Shown: positions 11,270 to 23,085, numbered from the stretch's first letter. The stretch: 64,000 nucleotides of DNA from Pochonia chlamydosporia 170 (GCF_001653235.2 NC_035795.1:124001-188000); one strand, 5' to 3'. A program made the numbers and translations. Notes: a model not told the origin generated them from the letters alone.

Positions 11270-13097
11270 CTTTTTTTTGTGCTTTACCTTTCTAAGTTTA
11301 CTTGAAACCGATATACGAGGAGTCTAGACAGCCAATCTGGATTGTCGAGAAACACATAGCCGACTCGAGAATTGGTATTTGATGGTAAATAGCTACACCG
11401 GGTTTTATGGCACTAGGGCTTATGGCAGATACACAAATCTGCTTGTTTCGCCGGATTTCGGCGGTTCGACTTAGCCACTGCGTTTTCCATAGCCCTCCTC
11501 GTGAAGCTTTATGCAGATACGATAATAACTCCTTCTGTTGTGTTTTAGATTTCCGGTATTACAGCAAGATATATACAAGTGTCTGCACTGCTAACTGAAA
11601 ATTGCGGCTGTTTACCAAGGTGATTCCATGGGGTCGTTAATAGTAGGATTGAAGAAGTGCCTGTATCCAAAAGAATATGTTTTAGGACTCTGCAGAGAAA
11701 CTTTGTGTTTCCTTTATTACGGTGGTTAAAGCGCAGGGCAAAACCACTCGAGGGCGACCTTGTTACCTACGTATTTAGTTCGTTATGCTTTACGAATAAT
11801 ACGAAGATAAGCATCAGAAATTTCTAGCTCATCGAGCAATAGACTTAGACATGGATGCCAAGACGTGGCGGAAAGTAAAAGGCATGTCGTATATGAATAA
11901 CATGGGAAGCCCGGATAACCATACTACTTCTATAAGCCACGTTAGACAACACGAACGCCATCCTCACGGAGTATTGTAGCTAAGACTCGAACAGTTACCA
12001 AAGAGAATCGCATATGGGTATAAAGAAACATTATTCTGAGCTCGCTAAGCCCGCACCAGCTAACTTCCTAAAGTCTAAAACATTCACAGTGCTACTTCTG
12101 TTATGATAACACCAACCTCCTGCAAACGCCAAAAGAACAGAAGTGTGGTAGCACCATTCCTGAACACGTCGCATACGCAAAACTACTCACCAGTTTAAGC
12201 TTACATTTGTCAACAGCGCCACACCTCGTTACCTGAAGGAAGACACTGTCCTTGGGCCAATGACAAGTAGAGCCGGCCCCTCCTTCGCCGACATTCGCCG
12301 GAGGATCACAAACAACCCTAGACATCAAATGAAAGCTTGGCACAGACTCTGTTTGTTATCCCGCGGCGACTGTAGTGTAAAGCAGTCCGCGGTATCCGTT
12401 TTGGCTGTATTGTACCACTCGGAAAATGCTTTACTGGTGGAACAATAAAGCGGATTAGTAATGTGGAACTCTAAAATCTAACTTATAGGTTAATAATGAA
12501 GTAGAGGAGCAAAAGAGAAGAAGACCCGAAAGTTTGAGAGCTCTTGTGGGCATACAAGGTAAACACACTAGTAACGGCATTATTTTAGGCAAAGCCAGGA
12601 GAGTCAGCCTGGTCCCAATTCTATTTGGTCGATCAGAGCATCACGCCCGACGGCTACGTTCAATTCTGGATTTATCAAGGTTGCGGTAAAACGCAAACGA
12701 TGGCCTGATTGATTCCCAAAGACCCATTCTCCGTCCTTAGATCACAGAATCCCATATCATGGAATACAGTATGTTTGTATTGCTATATATACGCCTTGCG
12801 CCTTTTGGGCTATGTACTAATAGGAAAACTTTAATAGCAGGCATTAATGAGATAAATAAAAAGTATGTAACATGTTCGTTTATATACCGTAGCGATAAAT
12901 GTTGTGAACTAATAGAATCCTAAATACATTCGATTTGGAATTTCACTCAGAATATCCTACTTTCTCGTATACGGGTTAATTCAGACGATGAAGGTGGCAG
13001 CTGGCTGACCAAGTCATGCCCTACCAGGCGCATTGCAGCGAATTGTCAGCCCTCTCATCAATGCACCCTGCTCGAAGCCTGCTCCCAGTCGCAGTTA
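11270..13097. other. Intergenic region, no supported gene
   Basis: About 1.8 kb of AT-leaning sequence with only short open frames on both strands (for example 12101-12343 minus and 12260-12448 plus). Neither frame shows a recognisable domain, a signal peptide or convincing splice sites. I see no repeat or RNA gene here. Confidence 0.5.
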
Positions 13098-15053
13098 TTA
13101 TGCCTTCCGGCCCCGATGGATTGATAACACAGATTGAGAAGACGCCGGTGATCGACTACCCCTTGATTGCGTCAAAGACTGCTCCGAAGGACCATTTTTG
13201 ACCTGAAACATCGGTGGAAATTCGTCTCCCCTTGCCGTGGCCGCTAATGCATCCAGCTCCTTGACGTTACCAATGTTTATATCCGATTTTATGAAAGACG
13301 CCCGGTCATCACCCATGTTTCGATAGCGTGCATCAGGATTCTTTCGTAGAATTATAAAGGTCGTCGAAACCACGACCATGATCAATAAGACGCAAGCGAA
13401 GACGGCGTTGAGAACAAACAAGACAACTCCAAAAACACCAACAACAACACCGGGCACCCCGATGACATTCGTGAATATAAACATACATATCGCGTTTAGG
13501 AAGTTAATTACGCAAATGGCAATATTGAAGGAATTTGTCGGCTTATCCATCCAAGGCCGCATCACTGACGCCGTGATTAGCATGCCAGCTTCTATCACCA
13601 GCAACGCCACGGCTTGCACCACACCACTTTTCTGCGAAAGTGAGATGAACAGTGACCGTACCATGATGTAGCAGAGAGAAATGCCAATAAAGTAATAAGC
13701 TGAAGCACGGAACTGAATGTATAAGAACCCCCACTTGCTCAGGACCTGTGAATCGGCGAATAAGATGTAGGCTGGGTTTTTGTGAAGGACAACTGAGCGC
13801 TGTGCGATTCGAATTACCATGCTGGCTCCCCAGGCCAACATCCCAGTAAGGCCAAAAAGGAATAAAACTGCCAGAGCAACTTCAGCTGGTGAATCAACTC
13901 TTGTAAACTCCCACAGAGGGAGAATGGTCATTTGTGGAAAGCCAATCAGTGCCACACGGTAAAGTATTCCCTTGAGGACCACACGCCAGTCCCTGCGGAA
14001 GTCGGCGAAGTGATAGGACTTCATAGTCTCTTTCTTGGCAAGGAGCTGGCAAATGCCCGTGAAGCCGGCGACAGCCAGAATACTACCAAAGACAAAGATG
14101 ATGAAGAAGATGACACCGGTCAAGAACAGGTTTGTTGACTCGATGCCAGATAGAAAGGCCACTCGCTCAATGCCACGGACGATGTGCAAGCTCGCTTCGT
14201 CGCTTTCGCGCTTGGAAAAAATGCCGCGTTTCTGAACCGAAACCGAGATAGTCGCAAGGGAGTCCAACACCGTAGATGCGGCACCACCTGTTGCCCGCTG
14301 ATACCATGTAGCAATAGTCTGCAAGAAGCCGACGCGAATGATGCCCATAGACCATTGAAAATTCTGCGTCCAGGACTGAACTATAGGCGGAAGGTGAACA
14401 GCCATCAGCCCGAGCACAGCCTGGCTCTGGAAATAGCCAAAGAGGGAGAGGGCATTTGCAGCGAGATGAGCGGCGGCATTAAAGTACCCCAAAAAGTTTA
14501 TAACGGCCGACGACATCAGCGCCAGGCCGGCAATGATGGCGGTGGCCCATTTCACACCAAGTTGGTCGACGGACTTCCCGTTGGAGATTTTTGCTTCAAG
14601 GCAGGCGATTGAGTTATCGGTGTTTGTCACATTGATGAAGACTCTGACGGAGGCATCCAAGTCGGGAACACTATAGGCGAGACCCGGTAGATCTTTAAGC
14701 ACAGACGGATCGATGTTCTGATTAAACTTGTTGGTTAATCTACTGGCTTGCATTGGGCAGAGTCCAATGTCCAGTTTGCATGGATCCAAAACTTTGCGCA
14801 TGATTTGGTATCCGTATGCGAAGATTCGAACATCGAAGGTGACATAGTTTTCGACGGTGGAGGTGGCGACTATCTGGAAACTTGCTGAATTGTTGTTTGG
14901 CGTGAAGACTACCTTGAAAAGGCTCGCCGAGAAACGTGAGTCGTCTTGGCAGGTAGCGAGAGCCGTGGATTCCAATTTTTGTATACAGTGACCAGGCGAG
15001 AAAAGTAGACCAACAAGGGACACGAACAGGAAATGCCAACGGAAGAAGCGCAT
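13098..15053 (-). CDS. TRP-like / flavin carrier (FLC-type) membrane protein
   Basis: Single-exon gene for 651 residues. The N-terminus has a signal peptide (about 1-23, ending SPGHC) and an extracellular, cysteine-containing ML-like domain (about 24-165). A block of about nine hydrophobic segments follows (about 170-580), then a polar cytoplasmic tail ending in a Ser-rich stretch. Length and order match the fungal Flc/Pkd2 family (ML-like domain plus TRP-like transmembrane domain). That family is linked to FAD transport into the ER, cell-wall integrity and calcium handling. The next gene, on the opposite strand about 1.06 kb away, is a cell-wall GH76 enzyme, so the two may share a wall-related theme. 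The exact paralogue cannot be told from sequence alone. Confidence 0.85.
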   Translation of the reverse strand: MRFFRWHFLFVSLVGLLFSPGHCIQKLESTALATCQDDSRFSASLFKVVFTPNNNSASFQIVATSTVENYVTFDVRIFAYGYQIMRKVLDPCKLDIGLCPMQASRLTNKFNQNIDPSVLKDLPGLAYSVPDLDASVRVFINVTNTDNSIACLEAKISNGKSVDQLGVKWATAIIAGLALMSSAVINFLGYFNAAAHLAANALSLFGYFQSQAVLGLMAVHLPPIVQSWTQNFQWSMGIIRVGFLQTIATWYQRATGGAASTVLDSLATISVSVQKRGIFSKRESDEASLHIVRGIERVAFLSGIESTNLFLTGVIFFIIFVFGSILAVAGFTGICQLLAKKETMKSYHFADFRRDWRVVLKGILYRVALIGFPQMTILPLWEFTRVDSPAEVALAVLFLFGLTGMLAWGASMVIRIAQRSVVLHKNPAYILFADSQVLSKWGFLYIQFRASAYYFIGISLCYIMVRSLFISLSQKSGVVQAVALLVIEAGMLITASVMRPWMDKPTNSFNIAICVINFLNAICMFIFTNVIGVPGVVVGVFGVVLFVLNAVFACVLLIMVVVSTTFIILRKNPDARYRNMGDDRASFIKSDINIGNVKELDALAATARGDEFPPMFQVKNGPSEQSLTQSRGSRSPASSQSVLSIHRGRKA

Positions 15054-16113
15054 CTTGGCAGTTCAGTGCCTGTGTTGCCCAGTGATGATAAATTGTACGC
15101 ACTGCATCAAACGATAAATGGTGTTGAGCCCATGGATAATCTCTGCGGAGTTTGGGGGGAAACAGCCGGAGAACAAGGGTCCAACCCGTGGATAACTTGA
15201 CTTTGTCTCAATGGCCCCGAAACATGTGTGAGATGTCAAGACGGACCATAGCTAACGATATTGTACAAGAAGAAGAAGACAAATCGGTAATGAAACAGCC
15301 AACAGAAATGGCAAGTTCACAAGTGGAAAGACAAGACAAAGCCAGTGACCACCCGCCGGAACGATTTCAACTGCCCAGACCCACCGTCAGCATCAACCGG
15401 ACGTCAAATTTAACGGATGTGGCTATGGAACACCGTTTGAGTAAATAGTGGGCAAGTTCGTATTGGGTTGCTTTAGGGCCGGGCAGGAGACTAAAACAGT
15501 AGCTTGCTGACACGGGCTGGAAAATATGCATGCCAAGAAGAGGAGTGCGCAATCACGCCGATCTTGATGTTCATAATGAATCATTCGAGCTCGATGCTTG
15601 GAGGGGAAATCATTGAAGCTTCGACTTGGTCGGGACGTTCGGAGCGTACTGTGGTAGACAAACCAGAACACAAATAGGGTTTTTATCCGGACGTGACGCA
15701 AGCGGCTGAAGTGGGAATCCTGGAATGTCGTTAGGGAACCATGACTGCTCCGCCACACTCAGCATCTCGTATCACAGGGCTAGTGTAAGGGGCAATCTTG
15801 ATGCGGATTGGTCGACTCACCGGAGATGGAGACAAACTGAACAATCTAAAAATCTAATCATCCGGAGGTGTGGTTGTGAAGCTCTTTCTGAAAGCATTTG
15901 TGGAAGTGCTCAGTCTTTTACATCATGGCTTGCTTCATTTGCAACAGAGTTAACTGGGGCAACTGAAACTGGATGATGATTAAGCATAACCAGGGACTTG
16001 GAGACGCTAATGAGCCAGGCAACGCGACAACTGAGTTGAGCGCAGCCTAGTTCTCCCATAAGCCGCGGCAGTTGGCTCGGTCTGTATCGTTGAGCTACTC
16101 TGCCAGAATCATC
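15054..16113. other. Divergent intergenic region between FLC-like and GH76 genes
   Basis: About 1.06 kb separating two divergently transcribed genes, so it must carry both promoters. Open frames here are short and overlap one another on both strands. I see no repeat or further gene. Confidence 0.5.
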
Positions 16114-17761
16114 ATGGGCAATTGCAGATTCTTCGGTTGGGCGACCGTGGTGTTTTGGATCGTTGCGCAACTAGTTTCGCATGTAAATGCTGCATACAAT
16201 ATTGATTCTGTGGGTAAGACAAATCCCGTCCTTCATCCCGTAGCTCGCAGGCTCTCACCATCGTCGCCGTAACTGACGCAGGCTAAAAACATCAGAAAAC
16301 ATCAAAGAGACGGCGCGTTCTATAGCCGGTGACCTGAGAAAACTGTACCATGGCGATGAATACGGTCAAGTCCCCGGCATCCTGCCCGGACCTCCTTCAG
16401 AGAACAAAGGGCCGTATTACTGGTGGCAGGGCGGTGCCTTGATGGGCACCTTCATCGACTATTGGCACCTGACTGGCGACACGACATATAATGACATCGT
16501 CATGCAAGGCATGCTTCACCAAGTTGGAGGCTCGGCCGACTACATGACGGAGAACTACTCCCTCTCATTGGGAAACGATGACCAGGCTTTTTGGGGAATG
16601 AGCGCCCTTCTTGCGGCTGAGACTCGTTTCCCAAATCCCCCGGCTGATAAACCGCAATGGCTTGCTTTGGCCCAGTCCGTCTGGGCAACTCAGGCGGATC
16701 CAAGTCGACATGACAAGCTGTGTGGAGGTGGTTTGCACTGGCAGATTCCTCCAACAAACAAGGGATATGACTACAAAAACAGTATGCTAAACCCGAGTTC
16801 TCTTTATTCTTTCCATCAACATTCTCTCTCTAACCATGTACCTTTTACTTCGTAGCTATCTCAAACGGCTGTTTTTTTAACATGGGTGCTCGACTTGCCC
16901 GTTATACCAACAACGATACATATGCCAAATATGCCGAAGATACCTGGGACTGGATCTGGGGAGTCAATTACATTGACCATAATTCGTGGCTCGTTTATGA
17001 TGGTGGGTATGGAAAAGACAACTGCACGATCCTTACAAAAACGACATATTCTTACAACGCTGCTGTTCTATTACAAGGGGCGGCGTATATGTATAATTAT
17101 GTAAGTTTGAATCCCTTGCGACTAGCCGGTACAACCGCGAGATCATTGCTAACTTTGAATCACTCATTGCGGAGGACGATAGACCAATGGATCTGAAAAA
17201 TGGAAATCGCGCATCGATAAGATGCTGCCCGCCTCCTTGAAAAACTTCTTCCCCAAAGGCATAGCGTACGAGCCGAATTGCGAAATGCGACACGGCCAGT
17301 GCACTCCAGACATGCTCTCTTTTAAAGGCTACGTCCACCGCTGGCTGTCCGTGGTCACCCAGGTTGCTCCTTTCACGCGAGATACAATTTTGCCCGTTCT
17401 AAAAACGTCGACCGAGGCGGCAGTTGCACAATGTACTGGTGGAAGCAGCGGAAGGCAATGTGGGTTTTACTGGTCGTCGGGCAAGTATGTCGATGTAGCA
17501 GTAGATCACACGAGTGGCGCTGGAGAAGCCATGGATGTGCTGGGAGCAGTTTCGAGCCTGTTGATAGATGCCGCCACAACCCCCGTGACCAATTCGAGCG
17601 GCGGCACCTCCAAGGGCAATGACGGCAGTGGGCATGCCAATAATGGCGAGAAGAAGCCTGCGGAGATAACCACAGGTGACCGAGCAGGGGCATGGATACT
17701 GACTGTCGTGTGCTTCGGAGTCTTTATACCTGGATTTGTATGGGTGTCTATGACTGAATAG
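16114..17761 (+). CDS. GH76 mannan endo-1,6-alpha-mannosidase, Dcw1/Dfg5 type, GPI-anchored
   Basis: Four exons: 16114-16213, 16296-16781, 16856-17100 and 17183-17761, giving 469 residues. The start at 16114 is chosen because a signal peptide follows directly (to about residue 26, ending SHVNA). The body shows GH76 landmarks: PYYWWQGGALMGTFIDYW, the adjacent acidic pair in SLGNDDQAFWG, GGLHWQI, ISNGCFFNMGARLARY and YSYNAAVLLQGAAYMYNY. The C-terminus is Ser/Gly/Asn-rich and ends in a hydrophobic segment (AGAWILTVVCFGVFIPGFV), as expected for a GPI anchor. Dcw1/Dfg5 proteins are thought to process GPI-glycan mannose and link mannoproteins to beta-glucan in the wall. The predicted splice sites restore an unbroken frame through all conserved blocks. 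Confidence in family is high. Confidence 0.93.
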
Positions 17762-18381
17762 CAGCCACCGGTATCGCAGTTTTACGCTATTGAAATGAAG
17801 TTGTATATGACTTTGGCTACGTCATATTTAGCGTGCTGCGTTTTGTACTAAATGTACCAGATATGTGTCTTCTCGGCCCCATACCAAAGCTTTGTCTGTT
17901 CCAGTCCGCAGCATATTCATTAGGTAAGGAATCAACCAGGAAAGCAGCCTTTGTAGAAAACGGATCACGGCCATACGCAAATGTTGTACTTTGTGTGCTG
18001 TTGTAACAACTCTCCTGTCCTTCCACCAGAATTTGTCTCGGAGCTAGTAACCGTACGGTTCCTGCCTCCTACCGCAGACCTCATAGCCACAGCCCCTGGC
18101 ATTTATTAACGTCTTGCAAGGGTCATAACACGGGCATTTCATTTCTTGATCTTGAGTTTTGACAAGTCTAATAAATAGAACATAGAGATACCACTTGTTG
18201 CAAAGGCTTGGGATGGAGCATGGGAGGCTACTCTGTTCTTGTGATGTTACAACTGCTGTCATTATGAGCTACTGGTAGGCAAATTTGGTTAAGTAGAGAA
18301 CATTTCGTACTAGAAGTATCAGACGTACACCCGGAAGTTCAGCAGCTACATAGACTTTGAGAGTTTGACTCTGTACGGGGA

Positions 18382-19962
18382 CTAAGCAATCTCTTTATGA
18401 TACCCAGAAGGCGTCTCGTGCTTGATCATGATACTTTGGTTGTCACTAGCTTCGCCCGAGACATCAAACGACCGTCCTTTGTTCTCTGTACCCAGGAAAG
18501 CAACGGCTATAACGAAAACGGCCGAGGCTGCGACTACAGCGCAAATCACCTTTCCGTAGTCATACCGAGCCACACCTGCTTTTGAAGGGGGTAGAGGGAA
18601 ATACTCTTCGGCAATTTTGGCTTGCAGCTGGGCAGCAGGGCTGGAGGCAAGATTACCGAGCTGGTAAGTTGTACCAACTACAAACGTGCGAATGACCGGG
18701 GGAGCCATCTCCATAAGGTGTGTCGGCATGATGCCGAAAGCCCCTTGGATTCCGAATTGCAGGAAGAAGGCCGGCGCCGCGACGGCTAGAGTGCTGGTGT
18801 AAGCATATGGATAGCAAAGTGTACCAGCCAAAACACAGAAGCAGATGACAGTAAATCTCCGTCCAAAGATTTCAGATAGATAGCCACCAGCTATTGCGCC
18901 AGAAGCACAACCAATGTTGGCTACGACTTGCGTAATAGTCACCTGGTCAGCTGTAAAGCCGTACTGCGATATAAGAAGGGTAGGATAAAAGTCCTGGGCG
19001 CCATGAGTCTGGGCCGTGTTAGTAAAGTAAACAGTGTACACGGGGGCATGGACAAACCATAAAGTTGCATCCTGCCATAAGCACAATGAGATATACGAGA
19101 ATCAACTTGTGGTTTGCTATTGCCATGGCGCCTTCTCTATAGAATGCCGACGCTTTTGCCGCCTTGGACTTGGCGAGAGCCTCGCGTTCTTGATAGGCTT
19201 GCGTCTCAGGGAGGAACCATCTCCATATCATAATGGGAATAGGCAAACCGGCAGTGAACCAGAACAGCGATCGCCAAGTCTGGGGCGTTTCAAATAAAAA
19301 AAGCCGCGAAAATACCGTCGTGAGCAAGTATCCTATAGGATATCCGGCTTGGAACAAGCCTGACATTAAACCACGAGCGCTTTTTGGGACGTCTTCTAGA
19401 GCGAACGCAGCTGCATTCCCATAGATGCCACCCATGGCAATACCAAATAACGCCCTGCAAGCCAAGAACTGAGAATAGGTCGTGACGAAGCCAGTACCCA
19501 GCTCTATAACTGCGAACAGAAAGAGATTGAAGAGGAAGGGCCAGCGTCGTCCGAACCGATCGGACCATACGCCAAACAGGACGGAGCCGACAGATCTGAG
19601 CATCAGGACCAGGGTAATTCCAAGACTGATGTCCGAGTTCGTCTTGTGGAACTCTTTTGCGAGCTGAGTAACAGTAAGGCTCGCAGTGAAGAAATCGAGG
19701 GCGTCCAAGACCCAGGCGGACCACGCGCACTTGGGGCTCATTTAGCTTCGTGTATGTAAGTTTTCAACTCAACCGGACTCACAAGAAAGGAATTCCACTG
19801 CCTCTTGTTGAGCATCCGAAAGGCAGTCCATGGAGCAATGGTGTGGTCCATGGGCGGCTTGAGGGTTGGCAAGCGTGTTGCCAAATACCGGCCGACGCTC
19901 ATGGTTGGTTTGGCCCTATCGATGGCAGCTTCTTCTTGTACAGACATATTGTGAAGCAACAA
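18382..19962 (-). CDS. Jen1-type carboxylic acid transporter (MFS)
   Basis: Three exons: 19962 (or 19902) to 19783, 19729-19058 and 19008-18382, with introns of 53 and 49 bp. Met at 19902 (MSVGRYLATRLPTLKPPM) is the likelier start; the longer form begins at 19962. The protein has about 472 residues and twelve hydrophobic segments. MFS motif SDRFGRRWPF lies between helices 2 and 3. The second splice creates NFMTHGAQDFYPT, which fits the Jen1-family signature NxxTHxxQDxxxT required for substrate recognition. The family carries lactate, pyruvate and di/tricarboxylates with protons across the plasma membrane. It is divergent from the SDR gene at 20654. With the oxidoreductases and dehydroquinase that follow, it may import the acid these enzymes degrade. 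Substrate is inferred. Confidence 0.9.
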
Positions 19963-20343
19963 GCAGTTATCATGCAGTTACCATGCCTTGTTGATCGCGC
20001 AGTTTTTGCCGAGTGGGAACGTCATGGCTCATTATATGCTACCAGACTGCTGCGTACGGTATTAGTATCATTACAGCCACCATTTACCACACAAAGGAGC
20101 TTCCAATACCAAGCCAGGGACTCAACTACACCCTCAACTACGGTTAGTCCCATTTGGCAGAGTCTGGAGAAGCCATAGTGGGGTATCGGTGTAGTACATC
20201 GGAGTCACTCGTCCGATAACGCGGGGGTCATAATTTGACGTCGCAAGCTACCGAGCCTTGATCCGATGTCCAGGTACAGCTGTGCGGATGGATGTGCATT
20301 CGTGGCGCATAATTTCCATCAATAGTTGGCTTGGTTGGGACTA

Positions 20344-20447
20344 CAGCCTGTGCTAAAAGCATGTGTCCATGTCCACGTATACACTAACACATCTCAATAT
20401 GTCTGACACACAACACGATATGCGATACAGACTTTGACCCCCGGCCG
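20344..20447 (+). mobile_element. MITE-like element, copy B, in the SDR promoter
   Basis: A 104-bp copy of the inverted-repeat family: begins CAGCCTGTGCTAAAAGC, contains ACACGATATGCGATAC and ends CCCCCGGCCG, with TA on both sides. It is shorter than the 121-bp copies. It lies about 206 bp upstream of the SDR start codon, in the region shared with the divergent Jen1-type gene. Confidence 0.68.
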
Positions 20448-20653
20448 TAGAGACAACCTTTCTGGGGATATCCCGCGTGAACTTCATTATACATCGGATT
20501 AGGAATGTCCCGAGGCACGAACTCAGCGACAAATCGAAGGAGACACCCGGTGTGTTGGCTAACATCCTGTTTAAAGAGGCTCTACCAGCGACCTCCATCG
20601 TACTTGACAGAGTGTTGTTCACGATTTGCGGAGATTCATCTACTGACACCATT

Positions 20654-21599
20654 ATGTCGACACCACAAGCGGCACACACGCCTCTGGTACCAGCACCAGC
20701 CCTTTTTTCCGTCAAGGGAAAGCATGCCCTCATCACGGGAGGATCAAGAGGGATCGGCCAAGCAATGGCTCATGCCCTGGCCGACGCTGGAGCTTCCATC
20801 TGCCTGGCTCAGAGAGATCTTACCAACACTACAACCGCAGCGGCCCTTCGAGCCAAGGGTATCCGAGTTGAGCTAGTTCAGTGCGATCTTACTTGCATGC
20901 AAGATGCAAAGGAGGTTGTGCCCAAAGCTGTGGAGCTTATGAACGGCCGCATTGACATCGTGGTAAATTGCGGAGGGCTCCTAAAGCGGAAGCCTTCCAC
21001 TGAAGTCAGTGAAGACGATTGGGATAGTGTAAGTACGGAGACTTTTATCGAATGCTGCTAGTGAGCAGAATCTCTGATCGAGTTCCATCAACTAGGTTGT
21101 GGACGTGAACCTCAAGGCGCTATTTTTCATATGTCAGGCCGCAGGTCGTCACATGGTTCCTCGCAGAACGGGCAAAATTGTCAACGTCGCATCCTTGAAC
21201 AGTTTTATAGGGGGCGAGACTGTTGCCTCTTATGCGGCTTCTAAAGGCGGCGTCTCACAGTTAACCAAGGCGTTGAGCAACGAATGGGCTCAATACAATA
21301 TCCAAGTTAACTGCATTGCCCCTGGATCTATTGCGACCGACATGTAAGCACATTGCTCACCACGTCAACTTGTTTGCATTGGCGATGTATCAAGGCGCCG
21401 GCTAATGAGACCATCACGTAGTAACCGCGACCTGCGATCCGATCCTCAGCTCTATGCTTCGCGCATAGCAAGGTGTCCTGCTGGACGATGGGGCACACCA
21501 GAAGACTTTGCAGGCCCAACGTTGTTTCTATGCAGCGAGGCTAGCCAGTATGTGACGGGTAGCATTTTGGTTGTGGACGGTGGTCACATGGGACGATAG
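20654..21599 (+). CDS. Short-chain dehydrogenase/reductase, gluconate 5-dehydrogenase / KduD-like
   Basis: Three exons: 20654-21028, 21096-21343 and 21422-21599, giving 266 residues. Classical SDR features are seen: cofactor loop TGGSRGIG, the N-C-G-G motif (variant of NNAG), catalytic Ser in NVASLNSF, and YAASK with the Tyr and Lys. The C-terminal end SQYVTGSILVVDGGH is also typical. Closest resemblance by eye is to 2-deoxy-D-gluconate 3-dehydrogenase and gluconate 5-dehydrogenase types, cytosolic NAD(P)-dependent oxidations of hydroxy acids. The third exon was chosen because acceptor CACGTAG at 21421 gives ATDINRDLRSDPQ in frame. It is divergent from the Jen1-type transporter and followed by a Gfo/Idh/MocA gene and a dehydroquinase. 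A role in oxidising a cyclic or sugar-derived acid is inferred. Confidence 0.88.
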
Positions 21600-21924
21600 A
21601 TAGCGGCGAGGAAGCTAAATATAGCGCCAGTAGAATAGAGTATAGATATATACACGATACATTTTTAGTGTTGATTCTACATTACCTCAACCCAGAAAGC
21701 AATTCGCCCCAGTACATGTCCATAGGTGACTGTAGAAACTGACATGCTTTAGATTCTAATTCATTCACGTCAGAGAGGGTTTTAAGCACTGTCTGGTGGC
21801 AGCCAAGTATTGTTTGGTCATGTTTAGTCAGTTCCCGTGCTACGGTCTTGACAAGCTGATTCAACAAACATCAGTGTTCCAGTCTTTAGTTGTGTGTCTA
21901 TATTAGAAGGCCAGTGAATTGAGC

Positions 21925-23085
21925 CTACTCTAAACTGGGAACATCTACCCACATCCTCTTCGCCCAGCTTTCTTGAGCAAGCTCCGTAAGCTGTACACCT
22001 TTTGCACCTTGCAACAAGTCATACTTCCATGGCTCATTGTTGATTACGTGGCGCAGGAACATCTCCCATTGTACCTTGAAGGCATTATCGAACACTTGGT
22101 AGTCAGGTACACGCGACCAGTGATCCATGTATTTGATATTTGTGTCCACATCAGGGTTCCAGGTCGACCGCACTGTCTGACTCTCATGCTGGGCCACGCA
22201 GTCTCGTAGACCAGCCACTGCGCTGCCCTTTGTGCCGTCTACCTGAATTGTGAGAAGATCGTCGCGCCGAACGCGAACAGCCCAGGAAGAGTTGAAATGA
22301 GCAACAACGCCATTCGAAAGCTCAAACGTAGCGTATGCCGCATCGTCGGCGGTACATTTGTATAAGTTGCCGTTTTCGTCCACCCGCTCTTTAATGTGAG
22401 TTGCGCCTTTACAGGTCAATGAATCTATGTCGCCAAACAAGTTCTGGATGACATACTGCCAGTGGCAGATCATGTCACTGATGATGCCGCCATCGTCTTC
22501 CTTGCGGTAGTTCCAACTGGGTCGCTGAGGAAGCACGCCGCTCGTTCCATCAAAAACCCAGTATCCAAATTCACCTCGAACTGACAAGACCTCACCAAAA
22601 AAGCCGCTGTCGAGTAGAGTCTTGAGCTTGATGAGACCAGGTAGCCACAACTTGTCTTGAACAACGCCGTTCTTGACACCAGCCTCCTGGGCCAGCCTAT
22701 ATAGCTCGTAAGCTTCGGCGGAGGACACAGCGATGGGTTTTTCGCAATAAACGTGCTTCCCCTTCGCGATTGCCTTTTTCAATGCCTCGGCGCGCCTTCC
22801 AGTAGTTTGTGCATCGAAATATATGGAGTTGTAAGGGTCATCAAGACATGAGTCCAAGTCTGTAGTTGAGCGGGTGATGCCGTGCGCAATGCAGAGATCG
22901 TCAAGCTTAACTGCATTGCGGCCGACAAGAACTGGATCTGGCATGATGACGTCGCCGTTGGGCAGCTTGATGCCGCCCTCCGTGCGAATGGCGCAAATTG
23001 ACCTTATGAGATGTTGATTGGTACCCATTCGTCCGGTGACGCCATTCATAATGATGCCGACATTGTGAACCTTGCGCTCGACCAT
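21925..23085 (-). CDS. Gfo/Idh/MocA family NAD(P)-dependent oxidoreductase
   Basis: Single-exon gene, 386 residues, the usual length for the family. The N-terminal Rossmann part reads VGIIMNGVTGRMGTNQHLIR, and the EKP motif (residues 115-117, HVYCEKPIAV) marks the family's catalytic lysine. The C-terminal alpha/beta domain follows, including the acidic/His stretch GGIISDMICHWQYV typical of the substrate site. Members oxidise or reduce sugars, inositols and related cyclic polyols. The gene is divergent from the type II dehydroquinase at 23681, with 595 bp between the start codons. That intergenic stretch contains a perfect 16-bp direct repeat. Co-location suggests action on the same substrate as the SDR and the dehydroquinase. 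The substrate itself cannot be read from sequence. Confidence 0.9.
   Translation of the reverse strand: MVERKVHNVGIIMNGVTGRMGTNQHLIRSICAIRTEGGIKLPNGDVIMPDPVLVGRNAVKLDDLCIAHGITRSTTDLDSCLDDPYNSIYFDAQTTGRRAEALKKAIAKGKHVYCEKPIAVSSAEAYELYRLAQEAGVKNGVVQDKLWLPGLIKLKTLLDSGFFGEVLSVRGEFGYWVFDGTSGVLPQRPSWNYRKEDDGGIISDMICHWQYVIQNLFGDIDSLTCKGATHIKERVDENGNLYKCTADDAAYATFELSNGVVAHFNSSWAVRVRRDDLLTIQVDGTKGSAVAGLRDCVAQHESQTVRSTWNPDVDTNIKYMDHWSRVPDYQVFDNAFKVQWEMFLRHVINNEPWKYDLLQGAKGVQLTELAQESWAKRMWVDVPSLE

Noticed and set aside
14035..14612. Plus-strand open frames up to 142 codons across the FLC-like gene
   Set aside because: They are antisense shadows of a long conserved membrane-protein frame and have no family signal.
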